Shown here: positions 50,479 to 62,750 of the stretch, in pieces
How positions within the stretch are numbered: position 1 is the first letter of the stretch
How the letters are laid out: each line of letters starts with the position of its first letter
NCBI GenBank assembly: GCA_036937835.1
Contig: CM072874.1
Span: 14,336,001 to 14,400,000 of the forward strand
Origin: Pampus argenteus
Taxonomy: Eukaryota; Chordata; Actinopteri; Scombriformes; Stromateidae
Length of the DNA: 64,000 bases
Direction: 5' to 3'
Notes under the pieces: generated by a model
Seen by the model: the letters and a program-made list of their open reading frames with translations, nothing else
The model's database searches: none
Told to the model about the DNA's origin: nothing
Translations under genes and position numbers: made by a program

Positions 50479-51823
50479 AAATTAGGACTTGGGAGTCTTC
50501 AGAGGTTTGAAAAGACATGTCTTGCAGCTTTAATTATTAAGCCAATGCAATTAAAGGATTTTTAAAACAGCTTTGACAAAAAAAAATGTTTGAAATGATC
50601 TTAGCAAAACAACTTGTGACCTGACTGTATACTTGATCTGTCAGATCTGAGACTTGACTTATCAAATGATTTAAAGAGTTGATCAACAGGAAAAAGCTCA
50701 GAAAAGATGAGGAACTGACTGCTAACTTGGATGAATGAAGTGTAAAAACTCCTTTTGGAGGAATTCAGTTGTGTTTCCGATCCTCAGTGAAGCAAAGGCC
50801 AGAAATAAAAATAAAGCAGGAGACAAGAGGTTCATTACACAAAGAACCAATTGGCCACACTATTGTTTTTTCAATAGAGTCGGCTAACCACTGCTTTGGG
50901 TGATTATAGATTTATCTATCTCTGCTTCCTCTCCCACATCACAGGCTCTTGCTAAATGTTTCCCGATGTGGATGAATCGAAGGAACTTGATGAATTGTGC
51001 TTATGTACAGGTGGCTTTTAACTGATCTCTGTGAAGATCAGGGCACTAAGAGTCACTGGACCATTTCCAGAGGTTTTTTCCCCCCATTATGTTTGTGTCA
51101 ATACTGCTGTTCACTTTATGTAGAGTCTTCTAAACTAGGTAGTTCCACAGCGATTTAATTTGTTTTCATCTGAGATGTGGCAGTAAAGTAAAGCGGAATC
51201 GATCACAAACGTGAAAAGCTGCTGCCAAAAGCATATATATAATGAGCCAATGATACAATTTACAATATCAGAGTTTAAAGCTGCGGTAGTAATCCATATT
51301 TTTATATTAACAATGGATCAAATAACTATGTGAAATGTGGCACTCAAAGTGACAAACCCACAGAAGATTATCACCCAGCTCTGTGGTTCTCGTCAGCTCT
51401 ACAGAGCGTTTCAGGATCTTTTTAGCTCATTATTATTTTATTTTTTTTTTCAACTTTCTAGGTGGATAATATCTTATTGTTTAAGGCCTTATTCTGCTGC
51501 CCCCAAGTGGCCAAAAAACAAAACAATTATGCAATTATGAATGGTGGGTTTTGTTTTTTGTTTTTTTTAAGAAAACAGTAAAACAGAAAACATAAATTGT
51601 GTCATAGATATGGTTCTAATGAATTTAAAAAGTAAAGAGAGAATAAAGAGCTTCAGTCCCTTTTTAAAAATTAATCTCTTTTCACTGTTTTAATACTTTA
51701 AAAGTACAATCATCTCTTATGTTACTATTTCGAGCCAAAGGTAATTTAGGATAATAACTTTCACTTTCTGAAATCCTCATTTAGTAAAGGCAGCTTTCGT
51801 GTGTGCGCGCGTGTGTGTGTGTG

Positions 51824-51866
<43 letters not shown>

Positions 51867-52372
51867 AATAAAAACCCCATTTTAGAATTCAAACTTAATT
51901 TTCTCTCTGCGGTTTTTACTGTGGCAGAAAACTCGTCTCTCCTTCTGCTCCTGCATTACCGTCGTTTCCATTATGAAAATTACACCACCTCCTCCACCCT
52001 CAACTTATCCCCGTCTCTCCCCCACTTTTCTCCCCCCTGCTACTGGCTGCCACGACACTGTTCTCATAATTCCTCCTGCTATATGGCTGCCGTCAAGTGA
52101 TGAAATGGTTTCGTTGACCAGAGCGGGGCCTGGCAGTTGTTTTAGTGTTTGGGTTTTAGCAGAGTGATAAAGCATCACTGGCTAACCCCAGCTGACAGCG
52201 AGCTATATCTAATAGGCCTCTCCCTCTCGCGCCAAATCGCTTGCTGCATTTCAATTAAGAGCTCTTCAGGAGTGAAAAAGGCAATAGAAGACATGTAATG
52301 TAACGTAATAAAACAACAAACCAAGAGCTGTTGGTTTGTTTCCTTTTTATGGTCGGCTGGTTGGTTGGTCCA
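50479..52372. other. Non-coding stretch
   Basis: No exon was recognised. A compound GT/GAT microsatellite lies at 51799-51866. Confidence 0.5.
51799..51866. repeat. Compound (GT)n(GAT)n microsatellite
   Basis: GT/GC dinucleotides to about 51825 run into fourteen GAT trinucleotides. It produces a poly-Asp stretch in a spurious frame. Confidence 0.96.
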
Positions 52373-52554
52373 CAGTGTTGGCATGGTTACTTTTGAAATG
52401 TAATGGATTGCTGATTACTAGTTACCCTGTTAAAAATGCGATAAGTAATGTAAATAACTGAATGGAGACTGTCTAGAGGTAAGTAGGAACAGCTGCTTGG
52501 AAAGCAGATTAGGCAGAAATCACAGTGTAGGTGGGCACAGAACAAATCAGGTGG

Positions 52555-52620
52555 GCCTAGACCTGAGCCTAGACCTGAGCCCAGACCTGAGCCCAGGCCT
52601 GAGCCTAGACCTGAGCCTAG
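52555..52620. repeat. 12-bp minisatellite, 5.5 copies
   Basis: Consecutive units of GCCTAGACCTGA, with variants GCCCAGACCTGA and GCCCAGGCCTGA, run five and a half times without indels. It lies inside the second hAT-type element. Confidence 0.93.
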
Positions 52621-52770
52621 GCTCTGAAACTATATGTTAACCAAACAGACCACAACAATACAACTATAACTGCCTGAATATGCACCACAGTTTGATCATA
52701 TGAGCTTTGCATCATTATCAGAAGTAATGTTACAGGCTTTAACAGCATTGCAATGGCCTGGCACAGCAGA

Positions 52771-52791
52771 CACACACACACACACACACAA
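52771..52791. repeat. (CA)n microsatellite
   Basis: Ten CA units inside the second hAT-type element. Confidence 0.93.
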
Positions 52792-53299
52792 TATTATTGA
52801 AATAGGCTTCTACAGTGTGAAATTGTAAATTAGCTTACTTTTGACGACTCCAGCAGCAGACGTTGAATTAGCAGCCACGTACGTGACGTCGCTACGTCGT
52901 ACTTGTGGAGGTGAAACGTGCAGGAGTAAAGTTAGGTGAGAATAAAAGGCTGAATCCGAGCTGAATTATCTTCTCCCCGGCTCCTCGCGGCGTCTTTTTG
53001 TGACTTACTAACTTGTTTGTCATCCTAACCTACATTAAAAGCAGCTAGCTAGCGGAAGTTGGCTCGTGCGCTGTTCCTGTGCGCAGCTGTACACACGAGA
53101 GAAAGACGAAGCTGCCGCAAAGCAACAGAAAATAATATATTTGGATGTAATCACCAACATATTTACTTTTTTCTCAGTAACTGTAACGGATTACAATTAC
53201 ATTCAGGCTATGTTGTAATTTATTTACATGTAACTAGTTACTCTCCAACACTGTTTGTCAATCACTAGTCCAGGATAAATTATACCTCACCAGTTATTG

Positions 53300-53476
53300 G
53301 AGGGATTCATGTTCTCCAGGTGATGTATCATAGTTAGATCGGTGGTCCTCTGGCTTTTCATTTAAAACCACCGTGAGGTTGATTGTTTTGGTTTTGAGTC
53401 AAATATTGGATGAATTACCTTGAAATATTGTGCAGACCTAGAGGATGAATCCTAATGACTTTGGTGATCCCAAAGA
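53300..53476 (-). repeat. Third copy of the ~160-bp repeat unit, inverted
   Basis: On the minus strand it reads GGGATCACCAAAGTCATTAG, then GATTCATCCTCTAGG, a CATCCAATAT segment, ACTCAAAACCA, CAACCTCACGGTGG, GAAAAGCCAGAGGACCACC and finally CACCTGGAGAACATGAATCC. This is the same order as the 4.4-kb array and covers a little over one unit. It begins about 50 bp after the second hAT-type element. Confidence 0.65.
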
Positions 53477-53786
53477 CGTTTTAATTTAGCTTCTCACTAT
53501 CTCGACATCTATTTGATCAATTGCACAAAACTCGGTTCAGACAAAAGGCATATTACAAAATCCATCATGACAAATTAACAACATTTATCAAACCTCTATT
53601 TCTCTGACAGCACTGATAACAATTACAAAAGATAACCAAAACACCTCCCAGAATACTGCAGGTCTGATGCGTCTCTCAGTGCTTTTAAATCAGACGTAAA
53701 GACTTCTATGTGTCTATTTCTTTTTTATTAAATCAAATTTGAGCCTCACACATCATATTTATCTGTCTTCTATTGTAGTTTACTGT

Positions 53787-53810
53787 AAAAAAAAAAAAAA
53801 AAAAAAAAAA
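53787..53810. repeat. A24 homopolymer
   Basis: Twenty-four consecutive A. It could be the tail of a retroposed sequence, but no body was recognised upstream. Confidence 0.95.
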
Positions 53811-54175
53811 GTATATTGCCTTTATTGGTTTCACATTCAGTCTTGATGCATTTTATGTTTATCGAAAGTATCTAAAGCACTTTTTGCCTTTACTTGCTGT
53901 CTAGACCCAAAAGAATCAAGGCAGAGCTTTCTACAACTACAACTGTAAATATTGTATTCTGTTCCCACAGACATCTGACAGACTCTGACTCCATCCTCTG
54001 GACAGTTTTTACTTCACTACCACTGCTAAGGAGGAAAATAAAAACTTTGGACTTTTATCCATCTCACAATTTGATGCTGTTTACGATGACCACCACAGCC
54101 TCACAGAGCAGATATCATGGCTGTAGAGCTGTAAATGTTCTTCTGGTTGAGAAATTGGGTTTTTTATACTGAATC

Positions 54176-54188
54176 TGTGTGTGTGTGT

Positions 54189-54219
<31 letters not shown>

Positions 54220-54223
54220 GGGG
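54176..54223. repeat. (TG)n followed by G21
   Basis: About thirteen TG units run directly into 21 consecutive G. Confidence 0.95.
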
Positions 54224-54442
54224 TGTTTTTTGTTTTTTTTTGTCCACAAATCAATTTCCCTCAAACTTACTTTCGAAAAGGATTTAGCAGAAGGTGTGGA
54301 TAAACAGCAAGTGCAGGCTCAATGTCTGCAAATCTCACAGTGGAAATTTAACTGAGCAAAGCAATCAAATTAAAAATTAAGACTAAAAGTCTAAACTCCT
54401 GTCCCTAGCTCACAATATAAAGTTTTAAAAAATTAATAAGAC

Positions 54443-54462
54443 AAAAAAAAAAAAAAAAAAAA
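54443..54462. repeat. A20 homopolymer
   Basis: Twenty consecutive A. Confidence 0.95.
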
Positions 54463-55617
54463 CTAAAATATCTTGATAATTTTGTATCCAGCTGAACCAG
54501 TTGTGGATCTATTTTCTGTTGAATGATGTGTAACCAGTGGCAGAAATGTGTGATCCTTTGCACACATTGGTGTTCTTGTGCATTTAAAAAAAAGTTACAA
54601 ACCAAACAGGGCACAGAAGCGTTGCTGCACAGCATCACTAATGGTCAAAGACTCAACAGGGTGTCTTTCATACAGAACACCTGCAGTCAGCTCAGGTGGT
54701 TTTCACATCTTCAACCACACAACTTGACAAACCTGATCAGTTGCAGCGTAAGCCTCAGCATCTGTTAGTGTTTCACTGCGCTCCACTACACGGACCGACG
54801 TAACGTGTAATAATAGAACAGTGTGGAGTTCAGCTTTAAAGAACGCTGTACACAACATAACAGAAAAGTATGACTAACCCAGTTCTTAATGATAATAATA
54901 ATAAATAATTAAAAACCCTGCTGGACAGAGACATCAGTTTAAACTACTGTGCACAAATCATTACAAATCTTCTAATTATCTAAGAACAACATGTCAAATC
55001 TGCCACAGAACAATCTTAAAAATACTGTTACCATCCTCAGCAGGGACTCAGCCATTGCTTCCTTTCTCTCTGTCAGAAAACCGGGATTAGTTTTATAAAA
55101 GCCCCCCGGCAGAAATCTCTTACAGCCAGAGGATAACAGGATGAATTCATCATTCCCCCCCAAAGCTGAGAAATACTGTGAAGAGCAAACCAAATTCAGA
55201 GGGGCCAATTAATGCAAAGAAGACATACCTAAAAATACACACACACACACATACACGTATATATAACTTACACCCACCAAAACAGGCTGCTTATCAAAGG
55301 CTGGGAGAAGAAGATCAAAGTGGTGACAGCAAAGTGTGGCGAAGGAGGGTGTGAGATTGAGACAAGATGCATGATGTGAAGGAGAGAGCGAGAAAGGAGG
55401 ATCAAATATGGAGGAGAGGCAAAAGAACGGGAGGAAGATTGATATAGAAAATAGAGGAAGAGAAAGAGACAAAGAGGCGAAATGAGACAGAAATGAAATG
55501 CTCAGATCCAAACTGTCTGAGAGGAAGGCAGACACAAAGATTTAAAAAGCAAGACTTTGGGGGTTGTGGTTTGATGGATAGAATAACTAGGATAGAAGTG
55601 GAGAAAAGATTCAGATT

Positions 55618-55636
55618 AAAAAAAAAAAAAAAAAAG
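55618..55636. repeat. A19 homopolymer
   Basis: Nineteen consecutive A. Confidence 0.95.
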
Positions 55637-55934
55637 ACAAATGACAAGGGCTGATAAAATGTTCAGAGTGCAGAGGGAGGAAAGGGGGGAGGAAAGGGGG
55701 GAGCAGTGTGAGGTGGACTGTGACAAGAACCTTGAAGAGGAATTAAAACTGGGCGGCATGATGAAGGATCTAATATGGAGGGAAAAATTTAACATCAGTG
55801 CTTTTAACTGCAAGTTTGAGTTTATTGCTAGAAGGGACAGGTGCACTTCAAACGACTGTTTCAAAGATGGAGAAATTGCAACTCAGAACGGAGAACTCCA
55901 ATGTGTTGGCTCATCCAGCAAAAGTTCAGCCTTT

Positions 55935-55957
55935 TTTATTTATTTATTTATTTATTT
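55935..55957. repeat. (TTTA)n microsatellite
   Basis: Five TTTA units. Confidence 0.85.
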
Positions 55958-57739
55958 TTCTTTTTGTGAAAGTCGTGGCTACATTCAACAATTAGTGGGC
56001 CCTGGGGCAAAATGAACTCTAGGCACCCATGGAGCTTACCACCCACATTTCTACTGTCTGTAGATTATGTCACATGACAACTTCAAGTACCTATCAACTA
56101 CACTGCACACAACAGACTATATTTGGTGGCCTTATTTCATTTTTGGAAAAAAAAACTTAGCACAGATATAGATGATGAGAGCACAATTTTGCAGGTTGGA
56201 AAACTAAAAGATTTAGCTTAAAGGATCTGTGGAGTCCTTCATCAAGAACGATACATTTTGTATTACGCGGTCATTATATGCATTGTAAAATAACAGAGGA
56301 AATTATTGTATGATCAGATGATATTTTCTATTTTCTAAAATCCTGTCTCTCCTGCCTGAGAGTCCATAGTTTTTAAATGAAATGTTGATGTGGTATAATC
56401 ACTAGCAGAAATTCAGATTGATCATTTTAACATGTTTATTCATTGCTTTTGTCATCAAAATGAGAAAAAGACGTTCCTGGTCTCAGGAAGTCACAGTTAA
56501 AGACAACAATCCTGGGTAAGAAGGAGGTTTAAACTTAAAGAAAAGAACAGTTCTGTCCCGTTGTCACTTGGTGCCGCTAAAGTTTAACTTTAGACTATAG
56601 AAGGACACACTCGTACATATTATACATAACAATATCGTTTTTTCTCTTCTTTCTTTTTCATAATACTGCCTGGTTTGTGCAGCAAAAACAACAAACACTT
56701 TTCTCTAATTGGATCTCTCTGCTAGATCTGAACAGCTCTTTCCTGCTTCTGCCTCTACCTCTCTGGCATGTCGTTGGTCCCCTCGCCTCTCAAATCATAA
56801 AGATGATGGTCCCTGTATTTTCTCCTGTGCAGAGAGAAAAAAAAGAAAGAGGCTCCACTCTTAATGCCAGCCAACCTGAAGATAAAGAACTAGGATGGTT
56901 AAGCTTTGTCAACACAGAGACACGAAACTCTGAGAGATAAAACAGAACGGAGCAGACATAAAGCCTGGACAATGGATATAACATGCAGCCGCTGAGAGGC
57001 TCTGGGTCTGTAAAACACACAGATAGGAAATTAAATACAAAGGGAGCTGAATGAATGTAACCTCCATGTTCACATGTTCACAAAGGTAAAGAAGAAGAAA
57101 GCAACAATTTTCCATTAAGACAGACTATGAACTTCAGCTCACGTATCCTCTCATAATTAGTCTCTAAAAAGCATCTGAACCATTTTTTTTCAATCAGAAA
57201 TACTTTATCAGTCATTAAAAAAAATGATACTAATTTGTTTATGCAGAAAAAACATTAACAATTAGAGTATGTTGTGGCTCCGAAACAGAAGCACGTAAAA
57301 GCCACCATGATTTCAATGAATGTTACTGAATGAGAAACACAACGACATCACTGAATGGTGATTTTTGACATTAGTTTTTATAAATACAGGCCAATTTAAC
57401 CCAGAAAGAAAACATGCATGAGCTGCACAAAAAAAAGTACAAACAGTACGTGCATTTTTGGTGTATTCTGGGTGACTAAAATAATGGTGTTTAGGGTTTG
57501 TACTGCTCTCAAACTGGGTCAAGTTGGACCCAGTTTTACATCAGAATAGTATACTGTGCTGTATGTCTACTGCTCTCACAGTGTTTAGATTAAATTATTA
57601 TTACCATAAAATCTGCTATAATATTTAGAAATACTAATGGTATTGTGAGAAAGCACATTTCTTATTGCACAGCCTGAGTCAGATCTTTCAAAAAAAACCA
57701 AAAAAAAACAGCTTAATTCATGCAGACACACACACACAC

Positions 57740-57767
57740 ATTCATAGCTGTGCATTCATAGCTGTGC
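57740..57767. repeat. 14-bp tandem duplication
   Basis: ATTCATAGCTGTGC occurs twice head to tail without mismatch, directly after a short CA repeat. Confidence 0.9.
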
Positions 57768-58244
57768 TGTATAACCACAGTGAGTTACTTGTGGCTGCTG
57801 ACTAGCTAAATGGGATCAGTTGGGGGGGTCAAGGGCATCTTGTGTGAGCTGGGAAGCCAGATACTCTACCATCATTGACCATAAATAATTTCCCAGAGTC
57901 CCCATAAATAATATCATTATATTTTCTTTCTTTTCTAGTATAAAAAGTCTTCCAACAATAACACCAGGCACTGCAGTGACAGCATCAATATCTTGTGCAA
58001 GATTTGATACAATAAACTTTTTTTTTATGGGTGTGCAGTTTTGAACTTCAACATTATACCGAAAAACCCTTTACTCGAGCAGGATTCATCAGTGTGAGCT
58101 TTTCCCTTGACCTCTCCCACTAATAGGCCAGACCACATGATCTGATCACTACAGCATGTGCTTTGATAAGCTCTGGCCTCAAACCAACTGTTTTATCTGT
58201 TATACCTCCTGCTCTCCTGCTGCTCAATATATTGACATCTTTGT

Positions 58245-58259
58245 AAAAAAAAAAAAAAA
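58245..58259. repeat. A15 homopolymer with AAC units
   Basis: Fifteen A followed by a few CAA units. Confidence 0.85.
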
Positions 58260-58975
58260 CAACAACAACAAAAAACGGATACCTGCTGGAATGGAGTTAT
58301 AAAAAGCGGGCCAACCTAATCCAACCATTGCTGAAAATACAGAAATTATTACAGAGAGGCCAAAATAGTCAATATCGGACAGAATTGTCCTTGATGGATA
58401 GAAACAATCCAAGTGGTCAAAGATGTATTCCAGCTGTGAAAATTATAGGTGGTTTTGATTGGTTTCCAGTCTTTCTTCCGTCTTTTTTCTTGCAATAAAA
58501 AACTTTTGAACAGTAAACCTGCTGCAATTTCAGCCATTACTTTATAGTTATGAGCTGCTTGGAAAGGCCCGTACTTGTGCTGTATCTTGTGCCGTAGATA
58601 CACACAAAACTGAACTGAGATAAATTTTTTTAGCTTTAATTAATTTGGGATGATTTGCAACAAAGAAAATTAAAATATGTCATTATCCCATCAACATGAA
58701 AAAAAAAGATTATAATTTGTCACTTTCCTGATTATTATTATTTATTTATTATTTTTTAATATCACAGACAAAAAAAAAAAAGGATGTTTTCTACAATGGT
58801 CAACCACTTTGACGCATCTGATTAATCAATAGGGTGTGCTGGCCTCATTTTGTGTATTTTGTGTGTTCACTGATACAGAGACGATGATGTGAGAAATCAT
58901 TAGTTAATCAGCATTTTATTCTCTTGGTTGGAATTAATTAGAAAATGTTATTTTAGAGCATTTTGGTACTTTTCT

Positions 58976-59013
58976 TTTAAAGATGCAGTGTGTAGAATTT
59001 AGTGACATAAATG
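58976..59013. mobile_element. Possible tip of a short DNA element
   Basis: TTTAAAGATGCAGTGTGTAG and ATTTAGTGACAT match, from memory, the start of a common teleost repeat. The rest of the element is not recognisable here. Confidence 0.35.
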
Positions 59014-59057
59014 CAATATAATGGAAAAAACACTGGAAAAACCTGGAAAAAACAATC

Positions 59058-59078
59058 GTGTGCGTGTGTGTGCGTGCG

Positions 59079-59114
<36 letters not shown>
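59058..59114. repeat. (TG)n microsatellite with GC interruptions
   Basis: An imperfect TG/CG lead-in, then about seventeen TG units. Confidence 0.95.
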
Positions 59115-59115
<1 letters not shown>

Positions 59116-60730
59116 TCCTATAAGTGTCAGATGGGATTCATTATAGTATATTACATCCATTTTTAGTTGGTTAATACATGAAAATCATTGAAAAACTAAT
59201 ATTGGTGCCCCTTTTGTGTGAAAAATAGTTTACAGTTTTGGAAGTAAATGTCATAACAGATCAGGCAGGTTCTGAGTTGTACTCTTCATGAATCTCAGTT
59301 GTTCTCTTGAGAAATGTCTTATGAAAGTTAGAAAATCTTTCTTTCAAAAAGCCACCGGATAACAATTGTCGAGACTTTCACCCTCCAGTGATCAAAAGTA
59401 GTTGTGGGATTTTCCAGCTGGTAGATTTCATTTGCTAGTGTCTTTCAGATAGATACGCCTGGATTAATTTATACAAATATCCACAAAGCCTGGTTATCTT
59501 ATCTGCTGATGACATGCACCCAACAGCCATCACATCCTGCTTTGAGAGCCTGGCAGATGCTGTTATCCTGCGTGGTAGTGTAAGATGAATAAGCAGGTTT
59601 GATGGGACACAAAAGGGTTCAAACCTGTGACTTTTCATTTCATTTCAAACTACAGAGTTTACCACCTCTTACGCAAACAGAGATGCCATTTGAAAAAAGG
59701 TTCACATGCACTAAATGTGTGCTTATAACCAAATCAAAATCAGTATCATATGATCATACCAAATTAAGCTGGTTTGAGGTATTTTCTGTATTTTTTGCCT
59801 AATTTATATTCAGTTTTCATATAAAGTAACACATTGCTCAAATGGCCAAAGAATCAATATTTTTTTTAAATAATTAGAAAAAAATAACTGCAAGCTGGGA
59901 GATCAAACTGCATGTGTAATATAATTTCACCTGCACACATGAAGACTTACAAAATAGTTTAGCGTCTTGAGGTAAGAGTATAGTTTGTGTATATAACTTG
60001 TCCGTATGAATACCCTTATGCTGTGTTGCAGTTGATTGATTTAAAGGATTGTGAGTTTCTGAGCAGGCAGTATGTTTCTGTAGTACGTTCAGAGTAATTC
60101 TGCTGCAGGAACAGACTGTGGCAGCCATGAATCAAAACTAGACAGTCAAAGATATGCATGTCCAACTCGGTGTGTCTGTTTTTTCACACTCAGCCTCCAT
60201 CTGTCATGTCATTCTCTGTTGTTCAAACAGATGTGCCGCAATAAACTTTTTAATATTTTTTTGTTGTCCTGATCCGGATCAGTTTTCCTTCCCTTTTCTG
60301 GGTATTCATGATGTATGTGGTGTAGATAAAGGATAAATCTGTTGGAAGTCCTTTAACTTGAAATTCCTCCTCATTATGCTGATGTTATTTGTGTCACACT
60401 GAGAGGAGAGTCAGTTACTGCTTTGTCTCTTACGCAGTATAAGGTGCCACTCTGTCATCTTTCAATGTGTGAAAGGACAGCAGGATATCTGACAACTGCA
60501 ACATGCGTGTCTGTCTGATCCAGTTATGTGTGTGTGCGTACTGCCTCCTTGTGGTGAAGTTACAGTCCTGTTACTGAAGTCTCTCTTTGTATACATCATC
60601 TCAATTACACGCGACAGCATCAGATGGAGATTATTATGCTTGTCACACTACAGCAGCTGCTTTTTTTGTATCATCATTTAGTATCAAATGAAAGTTTAAG
60701 ATATGCATCTAATGTAGAAAACAGGTCTGC

Positions 60731-60743
60731 AAAAAAAAAAAAA
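60731..60743. repeat. A13 homopolymer
   Basis: Thirteen consecutive A. Confidence 0.85.
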
Positions 60744-61140
60744 GCACTTCACTTTTTCTAAATGTAGATTTGTCTTGTTTTAACACCCAAACCCTTTCAA
60801 CTGCGTTAAGCTCAATGAATATATAATAACTTTTAACCACAATTTCCAGCTCAGGCTGCGACTGTCATAATGGAAGGAACCAACCGCTGAGCATATTACG
60901 ATCAAAAGAGATCAAAGTGAAAATGTGAAATGTGTCCAGTCTAGTTAGTAATGCCAACGGTTAAGATGGACATTTACTGCATAAAGAGCTTCATCATGGA
61001 GTCAGTGATAAAATAATAATTACTCAAAAAAAATCAGTCAGAAGAAAAGTATGTTAAATTTATCACTTGAGCTGTTAAAATACTTGTGCGTTAATCACAG
61101 AAATGACATACACAGGTGCGACTCCTTACACAATTTGTGC

Positions 61141-61146
61141 TTTATT
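61141..61146 (-). terminator. Alternative distal poly(A) signal AATAAA
   Basis: This is a second canonical minus-strand hexamer, in the context TCAATAAAGC, about 1.6 kb after the KCT2 stop. It is a possible distal cleavage signal. Hexamers occur often by chance in AT-rich DNA, so support is weak. Confidence 0.25.
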
Positions 61147-61466
61147 GACAAAAGAGATTGTACAGCTTCTACTGTTGATTGCAATAGCAGTATTGATCCA
61201 TCACCTCTACACAGGACACTCCTCCCGTCATATTCTAGCTAGTATGACTAAACAGCACAGTGCAAATCACATTGTTTATCTATCCACTGTGCACCTTGTA
61301 TATGGACAAGACCTCTGAAGACAACTGGCAGAAGGCAAGAGGAGACTGAACGAAAAACTGTGAAATTATGTGGCAGTTATGGCATTTTAATAGAAGGCAT
61401 GAGACAGCAGCACTAAGGAATAAACAACGTGTGGCTGCGATAAACAGGAAAGAGTTGTGACTGACC

Positions 61467-61492
61467 AAAAAAAAAAAAAAAAAAAAAAAAAA
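61467..61492. repeat. A26 homopolymer
   Basis: Twenty-six consecutive A on the plus strand, lying just beyond the candidate minus-strand poly(A) signal. Confidence 0.95.
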
Positions 61493-61495
61493 CTG

Positions 61496-61501
61496 TTTAT
61501 T
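61496..61501 (-). terminator. Candidate poly(A) signal AATAAA for KCT2
   Basis: This is a canonical AATAAA on the minus strand, about 1.25 kb after the KCT2 stop. It is followed within five bases by a 26-nt T run in the sense direction (A26 on the plus strand), which would serve as a U-rich downstream element. The T run could equally be an unrelated homopolymer. Confidence 0.35.
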
Positions 61502-62750
61502 TTCAGCACTCGTGAACATCAGGCCACACAGAGCGTGAAAAATTTCTGGCGAACACCTCACCAAGACTCTGACAAGGAAGTAACTGAAAAATAAAGTTTT
61601 AGTGAGCGTGAGGGTACACAGCCGTTAAATTTTGCCACAATGAAGATCATAAAATGATTGACAGAGACTTCACCGAAGTCATAAAACAAAGAGGGCCAGC
61701 CACAGGATTTCTGCATAGCAAAATCTGGGCAGTAGAAACAAGTAGATAAGGTAGCATAGTAGACAAGTTAAATTTAAACTAATGAACAAGGAAAACATCT
61801 GGCAATGAAAGCTTCTCCGATAACATATTAGTACATTCTAACCTGAACAGTATACAGCATTATTTAAATGGCTTAAGCACATGTACCGACTCCTCACCCT
61901 AAGAGTATTCACCCTCCTTGACACAATGCTTACTTTCCCAATATAATAAGGATTTTTACATCCCTCAAATAATATAAAAAAAAACAAAAGCAAAAGGCTA
62001 TTTCTGCACAGATAACAGAAATAATAGGTGATGGTGAACCAGTTCAAAATGTGTACTACATTTTCAAATTCCAGTGAAAATGTGATTTCCTCCTCTGTTA
62101 GATAAAAAAAAATCTATTCTTGTCTTACTCACGTTATATGAAGTACTGCATACATACGTATTTTATATAAATCAGCTTCTCCTAGATTGCTGCTTTGTTT
62201 GCATACTTAAATGATTACCACAAAGGCTTTGAAAGTGAAATGCTTTGTGTACCAATTCGTATCTTGGCTGCTGAGAAAGAAAAGTTACAATAATCTTATA
62301 ATAAACTGATAATTGTGCATTTTACACCTAAAAGTTCCATGTCATTTTTCCTACTCTTACAGTGAGTATGAGAGGGAAAATAGAAGTAGATGTAGACGGA
62401 GCATAAGGCTGAAACACTCACCCAAGTTTTAAAAAAAAAACACATACCTCTAATAAACCAAAATATTATCCCAAGAAGTTATTAATATAGAAAACAATAT
62501 GACGAATAACATTAAAATAAGGTAACAAATAGGAATTACAGATAGAAAAATCTTTCTATGCAGTAACAGAAGTCCTGAACAAACTATCCCAAAGACACAA
62601 CACCCCCTACTTTTCAACTGGCCTGTAAAGCAAGAGAAAGCGCCAATCAAGCTCCACAACAAAGCACAGCATCTCAACGGTGCGACTGGCCAGGCAGGAA
62701 GGCCAGCTGGTTCAGGTCATGTCTCGATATATTGTTCTTCTGAACGTGGA

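Larger units (their letters stand above)
52373..53253. mobile_element. Second hAT-type element, non-autonomous, with decayed target duplication
   Basis: The left end reads CAGTGTTGG and the right end, reverse-complemented, also reads CAGTGTTGG. Both subterminal regions are built from GTTAC/GTAAC and TGTAAT motifs. The flanking octamers are TTGGTCCA on the left and TTTGTCAA on the right, identical at six of eight positions, compatible with an old 8-bp duplication. The 881-bp interior has no transposase. It carries a 12-bp minisatellite at 52555-52620 and a CA repeat at 52771-52791. CAGTGTTGG ends with GTAAC repeats are typical of abundant fish hAT MITEs. Confidence 0.7.
53477..61140. other. 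Non-coding stretch before the KCT2 3' end
   Basis: No exon was recognised. It contains many homopolymers and GT repeats, GA-rich DNA at 55330-55730, and a possible element tip at 58976-59013. Confidence 0.5.
61142..62750 (-). other. kct2: Probable KCT2 3' UTR and downstream flank
   Basis: This stretch directly follows the KCT2 stop codon on the minus strand and has no other coding potential I can support. Minus-strand AATAAA hexamers occur at 61496-61501 and 61141-61146. KCT2 transcripts in other vertebrates have long 3' UTRs, so a UTR of about 1.3-1.6 kb is plausible. The true end cannot be fixed from sequence alone. Confidence 0.4.

Noticed and set aside
51801..52100. Poly-Asp protein frame
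   Set aside because: The Asp run is the translated GAT microsatellite.
53787..53810. A24 run as the tail of a processed pseudogene
   Set aside because: No gene-like body or target-site duplication was found upstream.
1..62700. FSTL4 exons (follistatin-like, EF-hand, Ig domains)
   Set aside because: I looked for Cys-rich Kazal, DxDGNG EF-hand and Ig patterns in the translated frames and saw none. Gene order alone does not justify an annotation.
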